Positions 17,394 through 26,518 of a stretch of DNA of 64,000 nucleotides are shown here, piece by piece. Each line of letters begins with the position of its first letter. Within the stretch, counting starts at the first letter, position 1. The notes under the pieces were generated by a model. That model had not been told where the DNA came from and ran no database searches. It saw only the letters and a program-made list of their open reading frames with translations. Source of the stretch: Streptomyces sp. 1222.5 (lineage in GTDB: Bacteria; Actinomycetota; Actinomycetes; Streptomycetales; Streptomycetaceae); assembly GCF_900105245.1 (NCBI RefSeq), contig NZ_FNSZ01000001.1, positions 6,074,001 through 6,138,000 of the forward strand. Reading direction: 5' to 3'. The position numbers and the translations under genes are program-made.

Positions 17394-18241
17394 GCCGGCT
17401 CGGGCGCCCGGACCGGCACCCGCCTCGGCAGCGTGTGGGGCAGGGCGCCGTACCAGAGCCGGGCCACCGCGGCGCCGAAGGCCAGGCAGAGCATGCCGCC
17501 CACCGCGTCCAGCCAGAAGTGGTTGGCCGTGGCGACGATCACCAGCAGGGTGGTCGCCGGGTACAGCAGGCCGAGCACCCGCGCCCACGGCACCGACGCC
17601 AGCGCGAAGACCGTCAGACCGCACCACAGCGACCAGCCGATGTGCATCGACGGCATCGCCGCGTACTGGTTGGACATGTGCTTGAGGTCGCCGGAGGCCA
17701 TCGAGCCCCAGGTGTGGTGCACCATGACCGTGTCCACGAAGCGCCCGTCCCGCATCAGCCGGGGCGGCGCGAGCGGGAACAGGTAGTAACCGACGAGGGC
17801 CACGCCCGTCGTTGCGAAGAGCGCCAGCCTGGTGGCCGCGTACCGGCCGGGATGCCACCGGTACAGCCACACCAGCACGCCCAGCGTGATGACGAAGTGC
17901 AGCGTGGCGTAGTAGTAGTTCATGCCGACGATCAGCCAAGACACCGAGTTCACGGCGTGGTTGACCGCCCGTTCGACGGCGATGCCCAGTTGGTGCTCGG
18001 TCCGCCAGATCCAGTCCGCGTTCCGCAGCGCGGCGGCCCGCTGCTCCGGGACGGCGTTGCGGATCAGTGAGTAGACCCAGTAACTCAGCGCGATCAGAAG
18101 GATCTCGAACCACAACCGGGGCCGGCGCGGATGACGCAGCCGGCCCAGCAGACCCCGTCCCCCCTCGCCCGTGACGGCCCGCGGAACGGTCACGTCCTCG
18201 CGACCTTCCGAATCTGTCACGGTCGAGTCACTCATAGGCAT
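17375..18241 (-). CDS. PAP2 superfamily membrane phosphatase (Aur1/Ipt1-like)
   Basis: A 288-residue integral membrane protein with five to six helices. The C-terminal part carries the phosphatidic-acid-phosphatase type 2 signature: PSMHIGWSLW with the catalytic His, and ANHFWLDAVGG with the second His and Asp. NYYYATLHFVITLGVLVWLY is typical of the inositolphosphotransferase-like branch found in actinobacteria. It probably acts on a lipid or polyprenyl phosphate at the outer face of the membrane. Starts at 18241 (MPMSDS) or 18235 (MSDS) are equally plausible, with no strong ribosome binding site for either. In streptomycetes this gene commonly lies between glnE and malR. Confidence 0.87.
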   Translation of the reverse strand: MPMSDSTVTDSEGREDVTVPRAVTGEGGRGLLGRLRHPRRPRLWFEILLIALSYWVYSLIRNAVPEQRAAALRNADWIWRTEHQLGIAVERAVNHAVNSVSWLIVGMNYYYATLHFVITLGVLVWLYRWHPGRYAATRLALFATTGVALVGYYLFPLAPPRLMRDGRFVDTVMVHHTWGSMASGDLKHMSNQYAAMPSMHIGWSLWCGLTVFALASVPWARVLGLLYPATTLLVIVATANHFWLDAVGGMLCLAFGAAVARLWYGALPHTLPRRVPVRAPEPAQAPSP

Positions 18242-18374
18242 CAAGTCTGCCAGACAAGGCTTCCTCGCCCGATCATCCCAAGGCCGGGTCCCCGACGCAC
18301 CTTCTGCGCGGCACCGGGGACGTGCGGTACCCGGGACGCGCGGCCGACGGCCGGCCCGCGGGACGTGCCGCGGG

Positions 18375-19502
18375 CTACGAGGCGCGCAGGGCGTGCGGCG
18401 CCGAGGCGGTCGAGCCGCGTACCACCAGCTCCGGCATGAACACGAACTCGCTGTGCGGCGCCGGCGTACCGCCGATCTCCTCCAGCAGCGTGCGCACCGC
18501 GGCCTGCCCCATCGCCGGGACCGGCTTGCGGACCGTGGTCAGCGGCGGGTCGGTGAACGCGATCAGCGGCGAGTCGTCGAACCCGACCACCGACACGTCC
18601 CGCGGCACCTCCAGACCCCGCTGCCGGGCCGCCCGTATCGCGCCGAGGGCCATCATGTCGCTGGCGCAGACCACCGCCGTGCAGTCGCGGTCGATCAGCG
18701 CCGTCGCGGCCGCCTGACCGCCCTCCAGCGTGTACAGGGAGTGCTGGACCAGCTCGGTCTCCACCCGCTCCGCGGGCATGCCCAGCTGCTCCTGCACCGC
18801 GCGGACGAACCCCTCGATCTTGCGCTGCACCGGCACGAACCGCTTCGGTCCGAGCGCCAGCCCGATCCGGGTGTGGCCCAGCGACACCAGGTGCGTCACC
18901 GCCAGCGTCATCGCCGCCCGGTCGTCGGGGGAGATGAACGGCGCCTCCACCTTCGGCGAGAACCCGTCCACCAGCACGTACGGCACGCCCTGCGCCCGCA
19001 GCCGGTCGTAGCGCTGCATGTCGGCCGTGGTGTCCGCGTGCAGCCCGGAGACGTAGATGATCCCCGCGACCCCGCGGTCCACCAGCATCTCGGTCAGCTC
19101 GTCCTCGGTCGACCCGCCCGGGGTCTGCGTGGCGAGCACCGGCGTGTACCCCTGACGGGTCAGCGCCTGGCCGATGACCTGGGCCAGCGCCGGGAATATC
19201 GGGTTCTCCAGCTCCGGTGTGATCAGGCCCACCAGACCTTCGCTGCGCTGCCGCAGCCGGACCGGCCGCTCGTAGCCGAGCACGTCCAGCGCGGCCAGCA
19301 CGGACTGGCGGGTGGTGGCGGCGACGCCCGGCTTCCCGTTGAGGACCCGGCTGACAGTCGCTTCGCTCACCCCCGCCTGCGCTGCGATGTCGGCAAGCCG
19401 TGTGGTCACGGCACTGGACTGTACCGGTCGCCTGCCCCCTTGCACACCGGCCGGACGCCGGGCGCGGGAGGCCGGGCGGCCCGGCGTGGTCTGCTGCGTC
19501 AT
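18375..19502 (-). CDS. malR: LacI-family repressor of maltose utilisation MalR (Reg1)
   Basis: A LacI/GalR regulator. The N-terminal helix-turn-helix reads RLADIAAQAGVSEATVSRVL with the hinge helix after NGKPGVA, followed by a periplasmic-binding-protein-like effector domain (VGLITPELENPIFPALAQ, VVGFDDSPLIAFTDPPLTTV). In Streptomyces, MalR/Reg1 represses malEFG and amylase genes and responds to maltose or maltodextrins. The ATG at 19502 has GAGGAG five bases upstream and gives 375 residues. A GTG at 19409, directly before TTRLADIA, gives 344 residues, the length I recall for MalR, and may be the true start. It is divergent from malE, with dyads in between. Confidence 0.92.
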   Translation of the reverse strand: MTQQTTPGRPASRARRPAGVQGGRRPVQSSAVTTRLADIAAQAGVSEATVSRVLNGKPGVAATTRQSVLAALDVLGYERPVRLRQRSEGLVGLITPELENPIFPALAQVIGQALTRQGYTPVLATQTPGGSTEDELTEMLVDRGVAGIIYVSGLHADTTADMQRYDRLRAQGVPYVLVDGFSPKVEAPFISPDDRAAMTLAVTHLVSLGHTRIGLALGPKRFVPVQRKIEGFVRAVQEQLGMPAERVETELVQHSLYTLEGGQAAATALIDRDCTAVVCASDMMALGAIRAARQRGLEVPRDVSVVGFDDSPLIAFTDPPLTTVRKPVPAMGQAAVRTLLEEIGGTPAPHSEFVFMPELVVRGSTASAPHALRAS

Positions 19503-19536
19503 CGCGCTCCTCGTCCTTCGGTGGGACCAACAAAAA

Positions 19537-19668
19537 GCAAGAGCTTGCAGAGTCTTGCACAAGTGGCCCCTCCCGCGCTGATCACCGACGTAAAGGGGTC
19601 ACGAGCCGCTCGCACACAGGTCACGGCGGCGTAACCATCGTGTTCCCTTGCACTTTTTTTCTGCAAGG
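19537..19668. promoter_or_regulatory. Probable MalR operators between malR and malE
   Basis: Three dyads lie in the divergent intergenic region. GCAAG-AG-CTTGC spans 19537-19548 and CTTG-CA-CAAG lies at 19554-19563. An arm CCTTGCA at 19646-19652 pairs with TGCAAGG at 19662-19668, across a T-rich centre. CTTGCA-type repeats are what is reported for MalR/Reg1 sites. The first two sit close to the malR start, fitting autoregulation. The third is placed to control malE transcription. Binding is inferred, not shown. Confidence 0.65.
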
Positions 19669-19800
19669 TCTTTCGCGCCGCTTACAACGCTGTTACGTTC
19701 CCACTCGCCCGGCGGCCGCAACGGCGCAGTCGGCAAGACCGCGGGGACGGCGGACGGGACCGCTCCCTGCTCATACGGGCTTAACCCTCAAGGAGAACTC

Positions 19801-21075
19801 ATGCGGCGTGGCATAGCGGCCTCCGCGCTGGTGGCGTCCCTCGCCCTCACGGCGACGGCGTGCGGCGGGAGCGACAGCGACAGCGGAAAGTCGGACGGCC
19901 CGGTCACCATCACCTGGTGGGACACCTCCAACGCCACCAATGAGGCACCGACGTACCAGGCCCTGGTCAAGCAGTTCGAGGCCGCCAACAAGAACATCAA
20001 GGTCAAGTACGTCAACGTCCCCTTCGACCAGGCGCAGAACAAGTTCGACACGGCCGCCGGCGCCTCGGGCGCCCCGGACGTGCTGCGCTCCGAGGTCGGC
20101 TGGACGCCCGCCTTCGCCAAGAAGGGCTACTTCCTGCCGCTGGACGGCACCGAGGCCCTGGCCGACCAGGCCAAGTTCCAGCCGAGCCTGATCAAGCAGG
20201 CGCAGTACGACGGCAAGACCTACGGCGTGCCGCTGGTCACCGACACCCTCGCCCTCGTGTACAACAAGGCCCTGTTCAAGAAGGCCGGCATCACCGAGGC
20301 CCCCAAGACCTGGGACGAGCTGAAGGCCGACGCCGCGAAGATCAAGACCAAGGCCAAGGTCGACGGCTACTGGGGCTCCACCCAGGCCTACTACGCCCAG
20401 ACCTTCCTCTACGGCGAGGGCACCGACACCGTCGACGCCGCCGCCAAGAAGATCACCGTGAACTCCGCCGAGGCCAAGAAGGCCTACGGCACCTGGCTGA
20501 GCCTGTACTCGGGCAAGGGCCTGCACAAGGCGGACACCACCGCCGACGCCTACGCCCACATCCAGGACGCGTTCGTCAACGGCAAGGTCGCCTCGATCAT
20601 CCAGGGCCCCTGGGAGATCACGAACTTCTACAAGGGCAGCGCCTTCAAGGACAAGTCCAACCTCGGCATCGCCACCGTCCCGGCCGGCTCGTCCGGCAAG
20701 GCGGGCGCCCCGACCGGCGGCCACAACCTCTCGGTCTACGCCGGCTCCGACAAGGCCCACCAGGCCGCGGCGCTGAAGCTGCTGAAGTTCATGACCTCGG
20801 CGAAGTCCCAGGAGACCATCGCCCTGAAGAACTCCACGCTGCCCACCCGTGACGACGCCTACACCGACCAGGTCAAGGCCGACCCCGGGATCGCCGGCTA
20901 CCAGGGCGTCCTGGCCGCCGCCCAGCCCCGCCCGGCGCTGCCCGAGTACAGCAGCCTGTGGGGTCCGCTCGACACCGAGCTGCCCAAGATCGCCGGCGGC
21001 AAGGAGTCGCTGGACAAGGGCCTGAGCAACGCCGAACTGGCGATCTCGAAGCTGGTGTCCGGCTTCAGCAAGTGA
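19801..21075 (+). CDS. malE: Maltose/maltodextrin-binding lipoprotein MalE
   Basis: A 424-residue extracellular solute-binding protein of ABC family 1. The N-terminus is a lipoprotein signal, MRRGIAASALVASLALTATA followed by Cys21 in a TAC-GG lipobox, then a Ser/Asp/Gly linker. Family features include ITWWDTSNATNEAPTYQ, YGVPLVTDTLALVYNKALF, QGPWEITNFYKG and GGHNLSVYAGS. It delivers maltose and maltodextrins to MalF/MalG; the ATPase is not in this window and is usually the shared MsiK in streptomycetes. AAGGAG lies just before the ATG. It is the first gene of malEFG, controlled by the dyads upstream. Confidence 0.95.
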   Translation: MRRGIAASALVASLALTATACGGSDSDSGKSDGPVTITWWDTSNATNEAPTYQALVKQFEAANKNIKVKYVNVPFDQAQNKFDTAAGASGAPDVLRSEVGWTPAFAKKGYFLPLDGTEALADQAKFQPSLIKQAQYDGKTYGVPLVTDTLALVYNKALFKKAGITEAPKTWDELKADAAKIKTKAKVDGYWGSTQAYYAQTFLYGEGTDTVDAAAKKITVNSAEAKKAYGTWLSLYSGKGLHKADTTADAYAHIQDAFVNGKVASIIQGPWEITNFYKGSAFKDKSNLGIATVPAGSSGKAGAPTGGHNLSVYAGSDKAHQAAALKLLKFMTSAKSQETIALKNSTLPTRDDAYTDQVKADPGIAGYQGVLAAAQPRPALPEYSSLWGPLDTELPKIAGGKESLDKGLSNAELAISKLVSGFSK

Positions 21076-21080
21076 GCCCG

Positions 21081-21131
21081 GGTGGCCGTCGGATCCTCCC
21101 TCGAAGGGGGGGGAAGGATCCGGCGGCCACC
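21081..21131. terminator. malE-malF intercistronic stem-loop
   Basis: GGTGGCCG-t-CGGATCCT pairs with AGGATCCG-g-CGGCCACC across a G-rich loop, giving a stem of about 16 pairs with one mismatch. It starts six bases after the malE stop and no T-run follows. Such structures often act as partial terminators or RNA 3'-end stabilisers, so that the binding protein is made in excess of the permeases. Confidence 0.75.
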
Positions 21132-21177
21132 GCCCTGTGCCCAGCCCGAATCCTTGATCCTTTGAAGGTGTCGAACC

Positions 21178-22182
21178 ATGACAGTCGCCATCGACCGCGC
21201 GACCGGCAAGCGCCGCGGTGACCGCGCGCCTCGGCCCGGGCTGGGGCAGCGCTTCAAGAACGGCTACCAGAAACACTGGTACGCGTACGTCATGATCGCC
21301 CCGGTCGCCGTCGTGCTCGGCGCTCTGGTGCTGTATCCGCTGGTGTACGGCCTGTACCTGACGCTCACCGACGCCAACAGCCTCAACACCGCGCGCACGA
21401 TCGGCGTCAACCACATCGACGCCACCTACAAGTTCATCGGGCTCGACAACTACAAGGACATCCTGTTCGGCCCGACGTCGTACGACCGCTTCTGGTCGCA
21501 CTTCATCTGGACGATCGCCTGGACCGCCCTCTGTGTCGCGCTGCACTACTTCATCGGTCTCGGCCTCGCGCTGCTGCTCAACCAGAAGCTGCGCGGCCGC
21601 ACGCTCTACCGGCTGATCCTGATCCTGCCGTGGGCCGTGCCCACCTTCGTCACCGTCTTCGGCTGGCGCTTCATGCTCGCCGACGGGGGCGTCATCAACT
21701 CCGCCCTCGACGCGCTGCACCTGCCGGCCCCGCTGTGGCTGGAGGACACCTTCTGGCAGCGGTTCGCGGCCATCATGGTCAACACCTGGTGCGGTGTGCC
21801 GTTCATGATGGTCTCCCTGCTCGGCGGCCTCCAGTCCATCGACTCCTCCCTCTACGAGGCGGCCGAGATGGACGGCGCCAACGCCTGGCAGCGCTTCCGG
21901 TACGTCACCCTGCCGGGCCTGAGGTCGGTCAGCTCCACCGTGGTGCTGCTCGGCATCATCTGGACGTTCAACCAGTTCGCGGTGATCTTCCTGCTCTTCG
22001 GCAACACCGCCCCGGACGCGCAGATCCTCGTGACCTGGGCGTACTACCTGGGCTTCGGACAGCAGCCGCGTGACTTCGCGCAGTCGGCCGCCTACGGCAT
22101 CCTGCTGCTGGCCATCCTGATCGTCTTCACCTCGTTCTACCGCCGCTGGCTGAACCGCAACGAGCAGCAGCTCGCGATCTGA
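21178..22182 (+). CDS. malF: Maltose ABC transporter permease MalF
   Basis: A 334-residue permease with six main membrane helices. YVMIAPVAVVLGALVLYPLVYG forms the first helix, and the binding-protein-dependent transport EAA loop reads YEAAEMDGANAWQRFRYVTLP near residue 230, the contact with the ATPase. Size and motif place it in the sugar permease (MalF/LacF) group. It lies 102 bases after malE, with the stem-loop between, and 13 bases before malG, so the three form one operon. Confidence 0.93.
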   Translation: MTVAIDRATGKRRGDRAPRPGLGQRFKNGYQKHWYAYVMIAPVAVVLGALVLYPLVYGLYLTLTDANSLNTARTIGVNHIDATYKFIGLDNYKDILFGPTSYDRFWSHFIWTIAWTALCVALHYFIGLGLALLLNQKLRGRTLYRLILILPWAVPTFVTVFGWRFMLADGGVINSALDALHLPAPLWLEDTFWQRFAAIMVNTWCGVPFMMVSLLGGLQSIDSSLYEAAEMDGANAWQRFRYVTLPGLRSVSSTVVLLGIIWTFNQFAVIFLLFGNTAPDAQILVTWAYYLGFGQQPRDFAQSAAYGILLLAILIVFTSFYRRWLNRNEQQLAI

Positions 22183-22195
22183 GGCAGGAGTTCCC

Positions 22196-23101
22196 ATGAC
22201 CACGACCACCGTCGAGACCTCCGCCACGGCCGTCGAGCAGCCCCCGGTGCCGGCCCGGAGCAAGCCCCGCCGGGGCGAGCGCGGACTGCTCGCGTCCCTC
22301 GCCTCCCACGGCATCCTGATCGTCGCCAGTCTGATCGCGCTCTTCCCGATCGCCTGGCTGGTCTTCCTCTCCCTCGGCCCGGACAAGGACGACTACCTGC
22401 ACCCCGGCGGCATCTGGCACAAGATGACGTTCAGCAACTACTCGTTCGTCCTGCAGCACACCGGCTTCTTCGACTGGCTGAAGAGCTCGCTGATCGTGTC
22501 GCTGGGCACCACGGTGATCGGCGTCCTCGTCGCTGCCACCACCGGCTACGCGGTGTCCCGCATGCGGTTCCCCGGCTACAAGAAGTTCATGTGGGTGCTG
22601 CTGCTCACCCAGATGTTCCCGATCGCCGTCCTCATCGTGCCGATGTACCAGATCCTCTCGGACCTCCAGCTCATCGACAGCTACCTCGGTCTGGTCCTGG
22701 TCTACTGCTCCACGGCCGTGCCCTACAGCGCCTGGCTGCTCAAGGGCTACTTCGACACGATCCCGTTCGAGATCGACGAGGCGGGGCGGGTCGACGGCCT
22801 CACCCCGTTCGGCACCTTCTTCCGGCTGATCCTGCCGCTCGCCAAGCCGGGCCTCGCGGTCGCCGCCTTCTACAACTTCATCACGGCCTTCGGTGAGGTC
22901 GCCTTCGCCTCGACGTTCATGCTCGACGACAGCAAGTACACCTTCGCGGTCGGCCTGCAGAGCTTCGTCAGCGAGCACGACGCCCAGCGCAACCTGATGG
23001 CGGCCACCGCCGTGCTGGTCGCGATACCCGTGTCCGCGTTCTTCTACCTCGTGCAGAAGAACCTCGTGACCGGCCTCACCGCGGGCGGCACGAAGGGCTG
23101 A
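22196..23101 (+). CDS. malG: Maltose ABC transporter permease MalG
   Basis: A 301-residue permease with six membrane helices after a hydrophilic N-terminus of about 37 residues. The first helix reads ILIVASLIALFPIAWLVFLS and the EAA loop is FEIDEAGRVDGLTPFGTFFR, giving the ATPase contact. It is the partner of MalF in maltodextrin import. AGGAG lies seven bases before the ATG. A GC-rich hairpin follows its stop, so it probably ends the malEFG transcript, with aglA beyond. Confidence 0.93.
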   Translation: MTTTTVETSATAVEQPPVPARSKPRRGERGLLASLASHGILIVASLIALFPIAWLVFLSLGPDKDDYLHPGGIWHKMTFSNYSFVLQHTGFFDWLKSSLIVSLGTTVIGVLVAATTGYAVSRMRFPGYKKFMWVLLLTQMFPIAVLIVPMYQILSDLQLIDSYLGLVLVYCSTAVPYSAWLLKGYFDTIPFEIDEAGRVDGLTPFGTFFRLILPLAKPGLAVAAFYNFITAFGEVAFASTFMLDDSKYTFAVGLQSFVSEHDAQRNLMAATAVLVAIPVSAFFYLVQKNLVTGLTAGGTKG

Positions 23102-23121
23102 CGCCCTCCCCGCCGGAGGCT

Positions 23122-23145
23122 CCCGCGCGCTCTCGGGCGCGCGGG
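23122..23145. terminator. Hairpin after malG
   Basis: CCCGCGCGC and GCGCGCGGG form a perfect nine-pair stem around a six-base loop, 20 bases after malG. No T-run follows, which is usual for streptomycete terminators. Partial read-through into aglA is possible. Confidence 0.65.
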
Positions 23146-23301
23146 TAGGTGGCCGCGGTGCCCATCCGACCCCGCTGGCACCGCGGCCGCCTCGACACCC
23201 CCGGCCCGCCCCCGCCGCCGTACCCACGCGCCTCCGAACCGAACACCTCCCCCACTCTCGACTGCGTTCGAACGGGGGACCGTCACCTTTCCAAGGACGC
23301 C

Positions 23302-24987
23302 ATGAGCCAGCAGAACCCTGCAGCCCCGGCCACCGACTCCGCCGTCGCCGCCGTCGCCACCCGCGGCGACTGGTGGCGGGACGCGGTCATCTACCAGGTC
23401 TATCCGCGCAGCTTCGCCGACAGCAACGGCGACGGCATGGGCGACCTGGAGGGCGTGCGCTCCCGCCTGCCCTATCTGCGCGACCTCGGCGTCGACGCCG
23501 TGTGGCTCAGCCCCTTCTACGCCTCACCGCAGGCCGACGCCGGCTACGACGTCGCCGACTACCGCGCCGTCGACCCCATGTTCGGCAACCTGCTCGACGC
23601 CGACGCGCTGATCCGCGACGCCCACGGCCTGGGCCTGCGCATCATCGTGGACCTGGTCCCCAACCACTCCTCCGACCAGCACGAGTGGTTCAAGCGCGCC
23701 CTCGCCGAGGGCCCGGGCTCCCCGCTCCGCGAGCGCTACCACTTCCGCCCCGGCAAGGGGAAGAACGGCGAACTCCCGCCCAACGACTGGGAGTCCATCT
23801 TCGGCGGGCCGGCCTGGACGCGGGTGACCGAGCCGGACGGCACCCCCGGTGAGTGGTACCTGCACCTCTTCGCCCCCGAGCAGCCCGACTTCAACTGGGA
23901 GCACCCGGCGGTCGGCGACGAGTTCCGCTCGATCCTCCGCTTCTGGCTGGACATGGGCGTGGACGGCTTCCGCATCGACGTGGCCCACGGACTGGTGAAG
24001 GCACCGGGCCTGCCCGACCTCGGCTCCCACGACCAGCTGAAACTGCTGGGCAACGATGTCATGCCGTTCTTCGACCAGGACGGCGTGCACGCCATCTACC
24101 GCCAGTGGCGCACGATCTGCGACGAGTACGCGGGCGAGCGCATCTTCGTGGCGGAGGCCTGGACCCCGACCGTCGAGCGCACCGCCAACTACGTGCGCCC
24201 CGACGAGCTCCACCAGGCCTTCAACTTCCAGTACCTGGGCACCGAGTGGGACGCCGAGGAACTGCGCGAGGTCATCGACCGGACGCTGGAGGCCATGCGG
24301 CCGGTCGGCGCCCCCGCCACCTGGGTGCTGTCCAACCACGACGTCACCCGGCACGCGACCCGCTTCGCCAACCCGCCCGGCCTCGGCACCCAGATCCGCA
24401 CCGCGGGCGACCGCGAACTGGGCCTGCGCCGGGCGCGTGCCGCCACCCTGCTGATGCTGGCGCTGCCCGGCTCGGCCTACGTCTACCAGGGCGAGGAACT
24501 GGGCCTCCCGGACGTCGTCGACCTGCCCGACGAGGTGCGCCAGGACCCGGCGTACTTCCGCGGCGCCGGCCAGGACGGCTTCCGTGACGGCTGCCGCGTC
24601 CCGATCCCGTGGACCCGCGAGGGCTCCTCCTACGGCTTCGGCGACGGCGGCAGCTGGCTGCCGCAGCCGGAGAGCTGGGCCGAGCTCAGCGTGGCGGCGC
24701 AGACCGGCGAACCCGGTTCCACGCTGGAGCTGTACCGGGCCGCGCTGAGCGCCCGGCGCGCGCAGGCCGACCTCGGCGCGGGCGACTCGGTGGAGTGGCT
24801 GCGGGCGCCGGAGGGCGTCCTGGCCTTCCGCCGCGGCGACTTCGTGTGCGTGGCGAACACCACGGGTGAGTCGGTGCGGACCCCCGCCTACGGCCGGGTG
24901 CTGCTCAGCAGCGGCGAGATCGCGGAGACGGGCGGCGAGGCGAAGGTGCCCGCCGACACCACGGTCTGGTGGACGACGCAGGGCTGA
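23302..24987 (+). CDS. aglA: Cytoplasmic alpha-glucosidase AglA (GH13)
   Basis: A 561-residue glycoside hydrolase family 13 enzyme without a signal peptide. WWRDAVIYQVYPRSFADSNG opens the barrel, IIVDLVPNHSSDQH is region I, GFRIDVAHG region II with the nucleophile Asp, FVAEAW region III with the acid/base Glu, and VLSNHDVTRH region IV. This set is typical of exo-acting oligo-alpha-glucosidases. It would split imported maltose and maltodextrins to glucose inside the cell. The ATG at 23302 has AAGGA upstream; the frame is open from 23149, but that part has no domain character. It follows malG and is probably maltose-induced. Confidence 0.92.
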   Translation: MSQQNPAAPATDSAVAAVATRGDWWRDAVIYQVYPRSFADSNGDGMGDLEGVRSRLPYLRDLGVDAVWLSPFYASPQADAGYDVADYRAVDPMFGNLLDADALIRDAHGLGLRIIVDLVPNHSSDQHEWFKRALAEGPGSPLRERYHFRPGKGKNGELPPNDWESIFGGPAWTRVTEPDGTPGEWYLHLFAPEQPDFNWEHPAVGDEFRSILRFWLDMGVDGFRIDVAHGLVKAPGLPDLGSHDQLKLLGNDVMPFFDQDGVHAIYRQWRTICDEYAGERIFVAEAWTPTVERTANYVRPDELHQAFNFQYLGTEWDAEELREVIDRTLEAMRPVGAPATWVLSNHDVTRHATRFANPPGLGTQIRTAGDRELGLRRARAATLLMLALPGSAYVYQGEELGLPDVVDLPDEVRQDPAYFRGAGQDGFRDGCRVPIPWTREGSSYGFGDGGSWLPQPESWAELSVAAQTGEPGSTLELYRAALSARRAQADLGAGDSVEWLRAPEGVLAFRRGDFVCVANTTGESVRTPAYGRVLLSSGEIAETGGEAKVPADTTVWWTTQG

Positions 24988-25023
24988 CCCGCCGTCTGAA
25001 ATTCCTTGCATCAACTTCACACC

Positions 25024-25053
25024 GGCCCGCTGCCTTTCCGGCAGCGGGCCTTT
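25024..25053. terminator. aglA terminator
   Basis: GGCCCGCTGCC and GGCAGCGGGCC form an 11-pair stem around TTTCC, followed by TTT. It is a classic intrinsic terminator 36 bases after aglA and ahead of the amylase promoter. Confidence 0.85.
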
Positions 25054-25074
25054 AACATCTGCGTCACCGCAAGT

Positions 25075-25094
25075 TTGCTGAAACATTTCAGCAA
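25075..25094. promoter_or_regulatory. 20-bp perfect dyad upstream of alpha-amylase gene
   Basis: TTGCTGAAA and TTTCAGCAA are perfect inverted arms around CA, a form typical of LacI-family operators. It ends 47 bases before the amylase start, where it would block or flank the promoter. The same half-site occurs before the pullulanase gene, and TTGC...GCAA outer arms also occur before malE. MalR is the likely binder. Confidence 0.65.
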
Positions 25095-25141
25095 GCGCCT
25101 TCAGCGGCCTCCCCAAGCCTTCAAGGACGAAGGACCCCCAC

Positions 25142-26518
25142 ATGGCACGCAGAACCCTCCCCGCGGTGCTGGCCCTCGCCACCGGCCTCTTGATTGGCAT
25201 GAACCCGACGAGCGCTGAGGCGTCCCCGCCCGGCACCAAGGACGTCACCGCCGTCCTCTTCGAGTGGAACTACGCCTCGGTCGCCAAGGAGTGCACCGGC
25301 ACCCTCGGCCCCGCCGGCTACGGCTACGTGCAGGTCTCCCCGCCCGCCGAGCACATACAGGGCTCGCAGTGGTGGACGTCGTACCAGCCGGTGTCGTACA
25401 AGATCGCGGGCCGGCTCGGCGACCGCACCGCATTCCGGAACATGGTGAACACCTGCCACTCGGCCGGTGTGAAGGTCGTCGTCGACACGGTCGTCAACCA
25501 CATGTCGGCGGGCAGCGGCACCGGCACCGGCGGCTCGTCGTACACCAAGTACGACTACCCCGGGCTGTACTCGAGCCACGACTTCGACGACTGCACCTCC
25601 CAGGTGTCGAACTACGCGGACCGCTGGAACGTCCAGCACTGCGAACTCGTGGGCCTCGCCGACCTGGACACCGGGGAGGAGTACGTCCGCGGGGCCATCG
25701 CCGGCTACATGAACGACCTGCTCACCCTGGGCGTGGACGGCTTCCGCATCGACGCGGCCAAGCACATCCCCGCCGGTGACCTGGCGAACATCAAGAGCCG
25801 CCTGACCAACCCGTCCGTCTACTGGAAGCAGGAGGTCATCTACGGCGCGGGCGAGGCCGTCCAGCCCACCGAGTACACCGGCAACGGCGACGTCCAGGAG
25901 TTCCGCTACGCCTACGACCTCAAGCGGGTCTTCACCAGCGAGAAGCTGGCCTACCTCACCAACTACGGCGAGGGCTGGGGCTACCTGAGCAGCTCCGTCG
26001 CCGGGGTCTTCGTCGACAACCACGACACCGAGCGCAACGGCAGCACCCTCAACTACAAGTCCGGCGCGAACTACACCCTGGCCAACGTCTTCATGCTCGC
26101 CTGGCCCTACGGCGCCCCGGACGTCAACTCCGGCTACGAGTGGTCCGACGCGGACGCCGGCCCGCCCAACGGCGGCGCCGTGAACGCCTGCTGGCAGGAC
26201 GGCTGGAAGTGCCAGCACGCCTGGCCGGAGATCGTCCGCATGGTCGCCTTCCGCAACGCCACGCGCGGCCAGGCCGTCTCCAACTGGTGGGACAACGGCA
26301 ACAACGCCATCGCCTTCGGGCGCGGCAGCAAGGGCTACGTGGCCATCAATCACGAGTCCTCGGCCCTGACCCGCACCTACCAGACCTCACTGCCCGCGGG
26401 CACGTACTGCAACGTCCAGAACAACACGACGGTTACCGTGAACTCCGCGGGCCAGCTCACCGCCACTCTGGGCGCGAACACGGCACTGGCGGTCTACGCC
26501 GGGAAGCCGAGCTGCTGA
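25142..26518 (+). CDS. Secreted alpha-amylase (GH13)
   Basis: A 458-residue endo-acting starch hydrolase. A signal peptide (MARRTLPAVLALATGLLIG, cleavage about AEA-SPP) precedes the catalytic barrel. VVVDTVVNHMSA is region I, VDGFRIDAAKHIPA region II with the nucleophile Asp, EVIYGAGEAV region III with the general acid Glu, and GVFVDNHDTERNG region IV. A C-terminal all-beta domain C ends at AGKPSC. Unlike many streptomycete amylases it lacks a C-terminal starch-binding CBM20 domain, so it matches the short form. The products would feed MalE. The dyad upstream and the MalR context suggest induction by maltodextrins and glucose repression. Confidence 0.93.
   Translation: MARRTLPAVLALATGLLIGMNPTSAEASPPGTKDVTAVLFEWNYASVAKECTGTLGPAGYGYVQVSPPAEHIQGSQWWTSYQPVSYKIAGRLGDRTAFRNMVNTCHSAGVKVVVDTVVNHMSAGSGTGTGGSSYTKYDYPGLYSSHDFDDCTSQVSNYADRWNVQHCELVGLADLDTGEEYVRGAIAGYMNDLLTLGVDGFRIDAAKHIPAGDLANIKSRLTNPSVYWKQEVIYGAGEAVQPTEYTGNGDVQEFRYAYDLKRVFTSEKLAYLTNYGEGWGYLSSSVAGVFVDNHDTERNGSTLNYKSGANYTLANVFMLAWPYGAPDVNSGYEWSDADAGPPNGGAVNACWQDGWKCQHAWPEIVRMVAFRNATRGQAVSNWWDNGNNAIAFGRGSKGYVAINHESSALTRTYQTSLPAGTYCNVQNNTTVTVNSAGQLTATLGANTALAVYAGKPSC

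Noticed and set aside
13989..18113. A 1374-codon open frame antisense to glnE
   Set aside because: It is a codon-bias shadow in GC-rich DNA: low-complexity Gly/Val/Gln-rich translation, no domain, opposite to an unambiguous glnE.
19771..22386. An 871-codon frame antisense to malE and malF
   Set aside because: It covers two clear transporter genes and their ribosome binding sites in antisense and has no family character.
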